NCBI GenBank assembly: GCA_900549655.1
Contig: UROZ01000132.1
Coordinates: 1 to 5,466 of the forward strand
Direction of reading: 5' to 3'
Length of the DNA: 5,466 nt
DNA from: an uncultured Collinsella sp.
GTDB lineage: Bacteria > Actinomycetota > Coriobacteriia > Coriobacteriales > Coriobacteriaceae
Part shown: one piece after another, positions 1 through 5,422 of the stretch
Position numbering within the stretch: position 1 is the stretch's first letter
Layout: every line of letters begins with the position of its first letter
The notes under the pieces: model-generated
Seen by the model: only the letters and a program-made list of their open reading frames with translations
What the model was told of the DNA's origin: nothing
The model's database searches: none
Made by a program: the position numbers and the translations under genes

Positions 1-1
1 C

Positions 2-57
2 CGAAGGAGCAGGACAAGGCGCCACACATGGTCGAGGACGTTCTGAAAACTAAGCCC
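2..57 (+). repeat. Left copy of a short element repeated inverted at the right end
   Basis: This stretch resembles, on the opposite strand, positions 5411-5465. Shared landmarks in order are CGAAG (2-6), CATG (27-30), CGAGGACG (33-40) and AAGCCC (52-57). From CATG to the final CCC, an ungapped comparison by eye gives 22 identities in 31 positions. The CGAAG-to-CATG distance is 20 bases here and 19 in the other copy. Relative to the neighbouring gene both copies are oriented the same way, reading away from the gene's 3' end. The part at 45-57 overlaps the asd terminator. It could be a dispersed intergenic repeat or a shared terminator-linked motif. The octamer CGAGGACG also occurs by chance inside thrC, so the core alone means little. 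Confidence 0.4.
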
Positions 58-71
58 GGCCCCCGCCGGAC
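45..71 (-). terminator. Probable intrinsic terminator of asd
   Basis: Read on the minus strand, a GC-rich hairpin begins 8 bases after the asd stop codon: GTCCGGC, loop GGGG, GCCGGGC (71 down to 54), seven pairs including one T-G wobble. It is followed by TTAGTTTTC, a T-rich tract broken by AG. The position directly after the gene and the stem-then-T order fit rho-independent termination. The interrupted T tract makes its strength uncertain. Confidence 0.65.
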
Positions 72-79
72 AGGTCACA

Positions 80-1105
80 CTACTCGCAGAGCAGCTTAGC
101 GATCTGGACGGCGTTGGTCGCCGCGCCCTTACGGATTTGGTCGCCGCAGCACCAGAAGGTGATACCGCGCGCGGCCTCGGGGTTCGAGATGTCGCGACGC
201 ACGCGACCGACCCAGATCAGGTCCTGGTCGGACGTATCCATCGGCATGGGGAAGCGATCGTGCGCATCCTCGGCGCTCATGTCGTCAACCAGCTTCACGC
301 CCGGAGCGGCAGCCAGCGCAGCACGGGCCTCTTCCACCGTGATGTCGCGCTCAAACTCGAGCGTAATGCTCTCGGAGTGCGAACGCAGCACGGGCACGCG
401 CACGCAGGTGCAGTTCACGCGCAGCTCGGGCAGGTGCATGATCTTACGGCCCTCGTTTTGCAGCTTCATCTCCTCGGAGGTAAAGCCCTCCTCCTTGACG
501 CCGCCAATCTGCGGAATCAGGTTGCTCGCCAGCTGGGCGGCAAATGCGCGCGGCTCGGGAATCTCCTCGCCACGGCCCAGGGCAGCAAGCTGCGCTTCGA
601 GCTCGGCCATACCGGGAGCGCCGGCACCAGAAGCCGCCTGATACGTCGAGACGATCATGCGCTTCACGCCGGCAAGCTGATGCAGCGGCCACGTGGGAAC
701 CAGGCCGATGATGGTCGCGCAGTTGGGATTGGCGATAAGGCCGTGATGCCATTTGATATCGTCGGCATTGATCTCGGGCACGACCAGCGGCACCTCGGGA
801 TCCATGCGGAAGGCGTGACTGTTGTCGACCACGACGGCTCCGCGCTTGACGGCCTCGGGCAGCAGCTCCTTAGCGATATCGTCGCCGGCAGCGCCGAGCA
901 CGATGTCGCAGCCCTCAAAGGCCTCGGGGCAAGCTTCCTCAATCACGATCTGCTCGCCGCGGAACTCAACGGTTTTGCCCGCGGAGCGTGCACTTGCCAA
1001 CAGCTTGAGCTTGCCGACCGGGAACTCCTGCTCGTTGAGGCACTCGAGCATCTGGGTGCCTACAGCTCCCGTCGCGCCCAAAATAGCAACCGTGTACTGT
1101 TTCAT
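80..1105 (-). CDS. asd: Aspartate-semialdehyde dehydrogenase
   Basis: A 341-residue cytosolic enzyme that reduces aspartyl phosphate to aspartate semialdehyde with NADPH, the branch point to lysine/diaminopimelate and to threonine/methionine. The nucleotide-binding loop GATGAVG is at residues 10-16. The catalytic cysteine is Cys129 in NPNCAT, followed by STYQAASGAG (153-162). EEMKLQNEGRKI (211-222) is the substrate-binding segment, and His243 in RSHSES is the expected acid/base histidine. The C-terminal RKGAATNAVQIA (325-336) is typical of the family. Length is normal. The start at 1105 is chosen because MKQYTVAILGATG matches the family N-terminus and GGGGG lies just upstream. The frame stays open to 1252, but those extra 49 codons look non-coding. 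It lies 173 bases downstream of lysC on the same strand, with a possible terminator between them, so co-transcription is likely but may be attenuated. Confidence 0.96.
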   Translation of the reverse strand: MKQYTVAILGATGAVGTQMLECLNEQEFPVGKLKLLASARSAGKTVEFRGEQIVIEEACPEAFEGCDIVLGAAGDDIAKELLPEAVKRGAVVVDNSHAFRMDPEVPLVVPEINADDIKWHHGLIANPNCATIIGLVPTWPLHQLAGVKRMIVSTYQAASGAGAPGMAELEAQLAALGRGEEIPEPRAFAAQLASNLIPQIGGVKEEGFTSEEMKLQNEGRKIMHLPELRVNCTCVRVPVLRSHSESITLEFERDITVEEARAALAAAPGVKLVDDMSAEDAHDRFPMPMDTSDQDLIWVGRVRRDISNPEAARGITFWCCGDQIRKGAATNAVQIAKLLCE

Positions 1106-1109
1106 GCTT

Positions 1110-1117
1110 CCCCCTTT
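1110..1117 (-). promoter_or_regulatory. asd ribosome binding site
   Basis: On the minus strand AAAGGGGG precedes the ATG at 1105 with a 4-base spacer (AAGC). It is not the ideal AGGAGG and the spacer is short, but it is the only purine-rich site near any candidate start. It supports 1105 over the upstream in-frame ATG at 1252. Confidence 0.65.
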
Positions 1118-1154
1118 AAAGGTTGTGGCTTTTGCCCGCACGCCGAGCAGGCCG

Positions 1155-1180
1155 ATTATTGTTGCCAGTGTATACAAGAA
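1155..1180 (-). promoter_or_regulatory. Weak candidate asd promoter region
   Basis: Just past the hairpin at 1183-1203, the minus strand turns AT-richer and contains TATACA (1174-1169) and AATAAT (1160-1155, five of six matches to the -10 consensus). No convincing -35 box sits at the right distance from either. If the hairpin upstream stops lysC transcripts, asd would need a promoter here. This is a positional guess. Confidence 0.22.
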
Positions 1181-1203
1181 CAGGGCGGGCACGAAACCCG
1201 CCC
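1174..1203 (-). terminator. Hairpin in the lysC-asd spacer, possible terminator or attenuator
   Basis: A perfect 7-bp inverted repeat GGGCGGG/CCCGCCC (1203-1197 with 1189-1183) encloses a 7-base loop. On the minus strand it is followed by TGTTCTTGT, a modest T-rich tract. This could end or reduce transcription from lysC before asd. On the plus strand no T tract follows, so it would act only on the lysC-asd transcript. The stem is strong; the tail is weak. Confidence 0.5.
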
Positions 1204-1206
1204 CGT

Positions 1207-1228
1207 CGAAACGAAACCGAAACGAAAC
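1207..1228. repeat. Perfect tandem duplication of an 11-bp unit
   Basis: CGAAACGAAAC occurs twice back to back (1207-1217 and 1218-1228), each unit itself holding two CGAAA pentamers. A fifth CGAAA lies in the nearby hairpin loop (1192-1196). On the lysC transcript this reads as repeated UUUCG. It is probably simple-sequence expansion in the spacer. No function can be read from it. Confidence 0.8.
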
Positions 1229-1238
1229 GCCCCGCCGT

Positions 1239-1265
1239 AGATTTTGAGGCAACTCCCAAAAATCT
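1239..1265 (-). other. AT-rich hairpin just after lysC
   Basis: AGATTTT (1239-1245) and AAAATCT (1259-1265) are perfect inverted copies. Three more pairs, one a wobble, extend the stem inward around a single-base bulge. The hairpin begins 13 bases after the lysC stop codon on the lysC transcript. No T tract follows, so it is not a classic terminator. It could protect the lysC 3' end if transcripts are processed or stopped in the spacer, but that is inference. Confidence 0.5.
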
Positions 1266-1278
1266 GGCGAGATAGCAG

Positions 1279-2667
1279 CTACTTGTGGAGCGCAGCCAGA
1301 GCGGGATCGACCGGCGCGGAAGCCTCCAGGTCGGAGACCTTCACAATGCCGTTCTCATCGGAGAAGGCACGGTAAATGGTCCGAATCGCTAGGTCGAAGT
1401 CCTTCTCCTCGACACCGATGATGATGTTGATCTCGTCGCAGCTCTGCGAAATCATACGCACGCTCACGCCGGCCTGGCCAAGCATGCCAAACAGATGGCC
1501 CGAGATACCTGCGCGGCCGCGCAGGTTACGGCCGACGGTTGCGATGAGCGCCAAGCCCTCGACAACCTCGATCTCGAGCGGTTCGACCTCCTGCTGGATG
1601 TCGCCCACGAGCGAGTACAGCGAATCGTGCACATCCTTCTCCTGCACCACGGCGCCAAAGCGGTCGACACCGGTGGGCATGTGCTCGACGGAAACGTCAT
1701 AGCGCTCGAACACCGAAAGTGCGCGGCGCATAAAGCCGACACGGGGCTTGGTACGGTCACGAGCCACGTTGATGGCGACAAAACCGCGCTTGCCGGTCAC
1801 GCCGGTAATGATGGGCTCGGCCTCGCCCTCATCGGCCGTCTCGCTAATGATGGTGCCGGGGTCCTGCGGCGCGTTGGTGTTCTTGATGACCAGCGGAATG
1901 CCAGCCTCGCGCACGGGGAACACAGCTTCCTCGTGCAGAACGCTCGCACCCATGTACGAAAGCTCGCGCAGCTCCTCGTAGGTAACGCGCGCAATGGGCT
2001 GAGCCTCGGGAACAATGCGAGGATCGGCAGAATAGAAGCCCGAAACGTCGGTCCAGTTCTCGTACAGGTCGGCGCCCAGGCACTTGGCCAGGATTGAGCC
2101 GGAAATATCGCCGCCACCACGGTCGAGCAGCTTGATCTGGCCCTCACGCGTCGCGCCGTAGAAACCGGGCATAACAAAGCCGCCCTGCTGGCCGTACTCC
2201 TGCACCAGCTCGGAGGTGCGATTCATGCTGAGCGTACCGTCGTGATGGAACGCCACAACCGTCGCGGCGTCCAAGAACGGTAGGCCCAGGTACTCGGCCA
2301 TCAGGCGGGCGGTAAAGTACTCGCCACGGCTCACAAGCTCCTCGGTGGAGTAGCCGCCCGAGCGGGCGCGCTCGGCAAAGGCCGCGAACTCCTCACGGAT
2401 GGGATAGGTGAGCTCCAGCTCGTCAGCGATATCAAAATAGCGCTGGCCAATGTCCTCGAGCAGCTCCTCGCACGACACGTGATACTTAACGTGCGCGTTA
2501 ACCAGATAGAGCAGGTCGGTCACCTTGGTGTCACCCTTAAAGCGGCGACCGCAGGCAGAAACCACCACAAAACGGCGGGCAGGGTCGGCATCGACGATGG
2601 CCTTGATCTTCTTGAAGTGTTCGGCGTCGGCGACCGACGAGCCGCCAAACTTGGCAATCTTAATCAT
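1279..2667 (-). CDS. lysC: Aspartate kinase, monofunctional, two ACT domains
   Basis: A 462-residue cytosolic kinase that phosphorylates aspartate with ATP, the committed step for lysine, threonine and methionine. The N-terminal amino acid kinase domain spans roughly residues 1-280, with KFGGSS (6-11) binding ATP/substrate, SRGEYF (113-118), RGGGDISGS (183-191) and ENWTDVSGFYSADPR (203-217). Two C-terminal ACT domains follow, about 305-375 (VGFMRRALSVFERYDVSVEHM) and 376-450 (GRNLRGRAGISGHLFGMLGQ), the site of feedback inhibition in this family. No homoserine dehydrogenase domain is fused, unlike ThrA-type enzymes. The start at 2667 is fixed by the canonical MIKIAKFGGSS. The nearest Shine-Dalgarno-like sequence, AAAGG at 2685-2681, is 13 bases away, longer than usual. 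It is transcribed away from thrC and precedes asd. Which amino acid inhibits it cannot be settled from sequence alone. The symbol lysC follows the monofunctional type. Confidence 0.96.
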   Translation of the reverse strand: MIKIAKFGGSSVADAEHFKKIKAIVDADPARRFVVVSACGRRFKGDTKVTDLLYLVNAHVKYHVSCEELLEDIGQRYFDIADELELTYPIREEFAAFAERARSGGYSTEELVSRGEYFTARLMAEYLGLPFLDAATVVAFHHDGTLSMNRTSELVQEYGQQGGFVMPGFYGATREGQIKLLDRGGGDISGSILAKCLGADLYENWTDVSGFYSADPRIVPEAQPIARVTYEELRELSYMGASVLHEEAVFPVREAGIPLVIKNTNAPQDPGTIISETADEGEAEPIITGVTGKRGFVAINVARDRTKPRVGFMRRALSVFERYDVSVEHMPTGVDRFGAVVQEKDVHDSLYSLVGDIQQEVEPLEIEVVEGLALIATVGRNLRGRAGISGHLFGMLGQAGVSVRMISQSCDEINIIIGVEEKDFDLAIRTIYRAFSDENGIVKVSDLEASAPVDPALAALHK

Positions 2668-2718
2668 GGGCTGGAGGTTACCTTTCTAAAAGCCTCTGCG
2701 AACCTATTTTGCGTGCTC

Positions 2719-2734
2719 TGATACCATGGTTTCA
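2719..2734. promoter_or_regulatory. Candidate operator, 16-bp near-palindrome
   Basis: TGATACCATGGTTTCA reads as an inverted repeat with seven of eight pairs matching, including a perfect ACCATGGT core (2723-2730). It sits close to the middle of the divergent region, 36 bases before the thrC start and 51 before the lysC start, where a dimeric regulator could affect both promoters. With equal base frequencies a match this good would turn up in about 4% of 100-base stretches, so it is suggestive only. Confidence 0.3.
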
Positions 2735-2755
2735 CCGATTGGGACCAAGGCATCC

Positions 2756-2761
2756 GAGGAG
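2756..2761 (+). promoter_or_regulatory. thrC ribosome binding site
   Basis: GAGGAG lies 9 bases before the ATG at 2771 and decides the thrC start. The other in-frame ATG at 2726 has no comparable site upstream. Confidence 0.85.
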
Positions 2762-2770
2762 CAGTGTTAT

Positions 2771-4288
2771 ATGGGAACTTATCATAGTACACGAGGACGC
2801 ACTTTATCGTGCTCAAGTAAGGTGGCAATCCGTACCGGCATCGCTCCCGACGGGGGTTTGTTTGTCTCGGACGAGCTCGGCACCCAGCAGGTCGATATCA
2901 GCTCGCTTGCAGCTAAATCGTACTTTGAAATCGCTCAAGATGTGTTGGGAATGTTACTGAATGATTACACGGCCGAAGAAATTTCGGCGTGTGTCGACGA
3001 GGCATACCGCGGCACGTTCGCGAGTGAAGAGGTTACGCCGCTCGTCAAACTCGACGCTGCGCCGGGTGTTGACGCCCCTCAGACCTATGTGATGGAACTC
3101 TTTGGCGGCCCTACAAGCGCCTTCAAGGACGTCGCCCTGCAGATGCTCCCCCGTCTGATGGCCCGCACTTCCGCCAAGGACGGCGGCGCCGAGCGCATCA
3201 TGATCGTCACCGCCACGTCGGGCGACACGGGCAAGGCTGCGCTCGCCGGTTTTGCCGACGCTCCGGGCACGGGCATCACCGTCTTTTATCCCGAGGGCAA
3301 GGTTAGCCGCGTCCAGAACCTGCAGATGTCCACGCAGGAGGGCGACAACGTCGCCGTCTGCGGCATCCGCGGCAACTTTGACGACGCCCAGAGCGCCGTC
3401 AAGCGCATCTTTGCCGATAAGGAGCTTGCCGAGCGCCTGGAGGCCGCCGGCACGGTGCTTTCGAGCGCCAACTCTATCAATGTCGGCCGTCTGGTACCGC
3501 AGGTCGTCTACTACTTTGCCGCCTATGCGCAGCTGCTGCGCGCCGGCGCTATCGAGGCTGGCGACGCCGTAGAGTTCTGTGTGCCCACCGGCAACTTTGG
3601 CGATATCTTGGCCGGCTACTACGCCAAGCGCATGGGCCTGCCCGTCGCCAAGCTCATCGTCGCGAGCGACAAGAACAACGTGCTTGCCGACTTCCTGACC
3701 ACCGGCGTCTACGACCGTAACCGCCCGTTCTTCACGACCATCTCGCCGTCGATGGACATCCTCATCAGCTCTAACCTGGAGCGCATGCTGTACTTCCTGT
3801 CCGATGGCGACTGCGAACTCGTTGCCGGCCTTATGGAGCAGTTGGCACAGACCGGTCGCTACGAGGTACCCGCCGAGCTGCTGGCCAAGATTCAGAGCGT
3901 CTTTGGCTGCGGCTGGGCCAGCGAGGACGAGGTCCGCGCTGCCATCAAGAGTTGCTGGGACGCCAACGGCTACGTGATCGACCCGCACACCGCTTGCGGC
4001 TATCACGTCTTTGAAAAGGTCGCTCCCGCCGAGGGCGCCAAGGCTCGCGTGCTGCTTTCGACCGCCAGCCCCTACAAGTTCCCGCGCGCCTGCTGCGACG
4101 CCCTGGGCCTCGACGTTCCCGAGGATGATTTTGAGGCTATGCGTGTACTCGAGCAGGCCACCAACACGGTCGCCCCGGTCCAACTCGCCGAGCTTGAGTC
4201 CAAGCCTGTCCGCTTCGAAGACGTCTGCGACGTAGCCGACATGGCCAACTACGTCGAGTCTGCAGCAAAAAAGATGACTACCAACTAA
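2771..4288 (+). CDS. thrC: Threonine synthase
   Basis: A 505-residue PLP-dependent enzyme that converts O-phosphohomoserine to threonine and phosphate in the cytosol. The N-terminus MGTYHSTRG matches the family start. FGGPTSAFKD (111-120) carries the PLP Schiff-base lysine Lys119. TATSGDTGKAA (147-157) and the glycine-rich phosphate loop PTGNFGDILAGYYAKRMGLP (272-291) follow. SPSMDILISSNLER (325-338) and DPHTACGY (404-411) mark the long bacterial/fungal form rather than the shorter plant/archaeal one. Length is normal for that form. The start at 2771 is preferred over ATG 2726, which would add 15 unconserved residues and lacks a ribosome binding site. It is divergent from lysC and followed by a strong terminator, so it looks like a single-gene transcript or one only partly read through into thrB. 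Confidence 0.97.
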   Translation: MGTYHSTRGRTLSCSSKVAIRTGIAPDGGLFVSDELGTQQVDISSLAAKSYFEIAQDVLGMLLNDYTAEEISACVDEAYRGTFASEEVTPLVKLDAAPGVDAPQTYVMELFGGPTSAFKDVALQMLPRLMARTSAKDGGAERIMIVTATSGDTGKAALAGFADAPGTGITVFYPEGKVSRVQNLQMSTQEGDNVAVCGIRGNFDDAQSAVKRIFADKELAERLEAAGTVLSSANSINVGRLVPQVVYYFAAYAQLLRAGAIEAGDAVEFCVPTGNFGDILAGYYAKRMGLPVAKLIVASDKNNVLADFLTTGVYDRNRPFFTTISPSMDILISSNLERMLYFLSDGDCELVAGLMEQLAQTGRYEVPAELLAKIQSVFGCGWASEDEVRAAIKSCWDANGYVIDPHTACGYHVFEKVAPAEGAKARVLLSTASPYKFPRACCDALGLDVPEDDFEAMRVLEQATNTVAPVQLAELESKPVRFEDVCDVADMANYVESAAKKMTTN

Positions 4289-4301
4289 AACCCCTTATAA
4301 G

Positions 4302-4331
4302 GCGCCGGCGAAAGCCGGCGCACTTTCTTTT
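4302..4331 (+). terminator. Strong intrinsic terminator of thrC
   Basis: A perfect 8-bp stem GCGCCGGC/GCCGGCGC (4302-4309 with 4314-4321) is closed by a GAAA tetraloop and followed by ACTTTCTTTT. It begins 13 bases after the thrC stop codon. This is a textbook rho-independent terminator and would separate thrC from thrB transcription. Confidence 0.9.
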
Positions 4332-4366
4332 AATTTGGCTCCCCAGCGCGGTGAGGAGACGGCGTA

Positions 4367-4477
4367 GGTCGGTTTCACGCTTGCTCCGTCGCGAGTTCCG
4401 CACGAGCCGAAGGCCACTAAATGTGGCCTTCGTGCGAGCAGGACTGTCCGAGCAGCGGAGCAAGCGTGAAACCGACC
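4367..4477. repeat. 111-base long inverted repeat between thrC and thrB
   Basis: Perfect 22-bp arms lie at 4367-4388 and 4456-4477, beginning GGTCGGTTTCACG and ending CGTGAAACCGACC, around a 67-base centre. The centre is itself paired (see 4399-4436), with weaker helices such as 4394-4399 with 4441-4445, so the whole folds into one long interrupted hairpin. It lies after the thrC terminator and ends 3 bases before the thrB AGGAGG. No T tract follows, so it is not a simple terminator. No open reading frame of note, T-box motif or known riboswitch was recognised. Possibilities are a palindromic mobile intergenic repeat, a structured leader controlling thrB, or a small RNA. The structure is certain; the role is unknown. 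Confidence 0.9.
4399..4436 (+). other. Inner hairpin at the tip of the long inverted repeat
   Basis: GAAGGCCAC (4409-4417) pairs perfectly with GTGGCCTTC (4423-4431) around a TAAAT loop. CGCAC (4399-4403) pairs with GTGCG (4432-4436) below it, leaving a five-base bulge GAGCC on the 5' side only. It forms the apex of the 4367-4477 structure and would also be stable alone. No T tract follows on the plus strand. Confidence 0.8.
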
Positions 4478-4480
4478 CCC

Positions 4481-4486
4481 AGGAGG
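4481..4486 (+). promoter_or_regulatory. thrB ribosome binding site
   Basis: A consensus AGGAGG lies 10 bases before the ATG at 4497 and directly after the base of the long hairpin. It fixes the thrB start. Its closeness to the 22-bp stem means the hairpin could affect ribosome access. A CTCC at 4339-4342 could in principle pair with its GGAG. Confidence 0.88.
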
Positions 4487-4496
4487 ACCAACAACA

Positions 4497-5378
4497 ATGA
4501 TCAAGATCACCGTCCCAGCCACGAGCGCAAACCTAGGCATCGGCTACGACACCCTCGGCATGGCCGTCAGCCTCTACTCGCACTTCACCTTCGAGCGCGC
4601 CGACAAGCTCACCATCACGGGCTGCCCCGAGGAGTTCCAAAACGAGAATAACCTGGTCTATGTGAGCTTTGTCGATGCTCTGGCCGCCTGGGGCGAGCCG
4701 GCCTTCCCCGTCGCTATCGACATTCAGACCGACGTGCCCGTCGCCCGTGGCCTGGGTTCCAGCTCCACCTGCGTCGTCGCCGGCATCATGGCTGCCGCCG
4801 CGCTGACGGGCCACACCGTCGACCGCGCTGAGCTCGTCCGCATTGCCACCGAGGTCGAGGGCCATCCCGATAACGTCGCCCCTGCTATCCTGGGCGGCGC
4901 CGTCTGCTCCTTTACGCCGACCGATTCGCTCCCCCAGTGCCTGCGCTACGAGGTGAGCGATCGCTTGCGTTTTATTACCGTGATTCCGCCCTACGAGGTG
5001 CATACGAGCGAGGCGCGCAAGGTCGTGCCGCAGGAGATTCCGCTCTCCACCGCCGTGTGGCAGATGGGCCGCATCGCCGGCATGACGCGCGGCCTGGAGA
5101 CCGGCGACCTTGACCTGATTGCCGCCGCCAACGACGACCGCATCCAGGAGCCCTATCGTCGCCGTCTGATTCCCGACTACAACGCCGTGCGCGACACCTG
5201 CCTTAACGGCGGCGCTAAGACCATCTGGATTAGCGGCTCGGGCTCGACCCTCATGGCTGTGACCGACGACACCATCGTGGCAAAGTTCCTGCAGGTCAAG
5301 CTGCGCGAGCAGTTCCCCAAGTGCGATACGCATATTCTGACGTGCGACACGGAAGGCGCCCAGATCGAATACCTGTAG
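4497..5378 (+). CDS. thrB: Homoserine kinase
   Basis: A 293-residue cytosolic GHMP-superfamily kinase that phosphorylates homoserine with ATP to give O-phosphohomoserine, the ThrC substrate. The N-terminal PATSANLGIGYDTLG (7-21) is the first GHMP motif. PVARGLGSSS (81-90) is the ATP-binding loop. EGHPDNVAPA (121-130) holds conserved active-site residues. RRRLIPDY (221-228) and GAKTIWISGSGSTLMAV (239-255) form the C-terminal substrate-side motifs. Length is normal. The ATG at 4497 has a consensus ribosome binding site and begins the family's typical MIKITVPATSANLG. It follows thrC on the same strand but is cut off by a terminator and a long hairpin in a 208-base gap, so its transcription probably depends on its own, unidentified promoter or on read-through. 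Confidence 0.96.
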   Translation: MIKITVPATSANLGIGYDTLGMAVSLYSHFTFERADKLTITGCPEEFQNENNLVYVSFVDALAAWGEPAFPVAIDIQTDVPVARGLGSSSTCVVAGIMAAAALTGHTVDRAELVRIATEVEGHPDNVAPAILGGAVCSFTPTDSLPQCLRYEVSDRLRFITVIPPYEVHTSEARKVVPQEIPLSTAVWQMGRIAGMTRGLETGDLDLIAAANDDRIQEPYRRRLIPDYNAVRDTCLNGGAKTIWISGSGSTLMAVTDDTIVAKFLQVKLREQFPKCDTHILTCDTEGAQIEYL

Positions 5379-5409
5379 TCGCCGTCCCGTATACTCGCCG
5401 GGGAGGCCA

Positions 5410-5422
5410 GGGGCTTTGCCCC
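5410..5422 (+). terminator. Small hairpin after thrB, doubtful terminator
   Basis: GGGGC (5410-5414) pairs with GCCCC (5418-5422) around TTT, 31 bases after the thrB stop codon. On the plus strand it is followed by CAAATCG rather than a T tract, so intrinsic termination is doubtful. It lies at the position where the left-end element overlaps the asd terminator, which raises the chance that it has a 3'-end role. Confidence 0.3.

Larger units (their letters stand above)
2668..2770. promoter_or_regulatory. Divergent lysC/thrC control region
   Basis: These 103 bases separate the start codons of lysC (minus) and thrC (plus) and must hold the promoters of both arms unless transcription starts inside a gene. 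The middle is AT-richer than the flanking genes. Candidate boxes are poor: for thrC, TTTCTA (2683-2688) and TATTTT (2705-2710) with a 16-base spacer; for lysC no convincing pair. The leaders would be short, leaving no room for a lysine riboswitch or T-box, so any regulation at this site is more likely by a protein. Confidence 0.55.

Noticed and set aside
1..99. Open plus-strand frame at the left edge
   Set aside because: It is only 32 codons before the stop at 97-99, crosses the asd terminator and overlaps asd antisense, with no recognisable product.
137..1240. Long plus-strand open frame opposite asd (367 codons)
   Set aside because: It lies fully antisense to asd, has no ribosome binding site or family motifs, and is what GC-biased third positions produce.
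1106..1252. N-terminal extension of asd to the ATG at 1252
   Set aside because: The extra residues come from the hairpin- and repeat-bearing spacer and are not like any Asd N-terminus. The start at 1105 has the better ribosome binding site.
2726..2770. Extended thrC start at ATG 2726
   Set aside because: It has no ribosome binding site, and MGTYHSTRG at 2771 matches the family start with GAGGAG upstream. The 2726 ATG is part of the near-palindrome.
2668..2770. Lysine riboswitch upstream of lysC
   Set aside because: The whole intergenic space is 103 bases, shorter than a lysine riboswitch with its expression platform, and no aptamer features were seen.
2954..4183. Long minus-strand open frame opposite thrC (409 codons)
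   Set aside because: Antisense to a well-supported threonine synthase. The translation is low-complexity, rich in G, A, V, D and L, with no recognisable domain.
4289..4496. T-box or known riboswitch in the thrB leader
   Set aside because: No T-box core sequence or other recognised aptamer landmark was seen, and the long perfect stem is unlike those classes.
4421..4651. Possible threonine leader peptide before thrB
   Set aside because: The frame is not enriched in threonine or isoleucine codons, has no ribosome binding site and runs into thrB in another frame, so it does not fit an attenuation leader.
4533..5333. Minus-strand open frame opposite thrB (266 codons)
   Set aside because: Antisense shadow of homoserine kinase with no motifs of its own.
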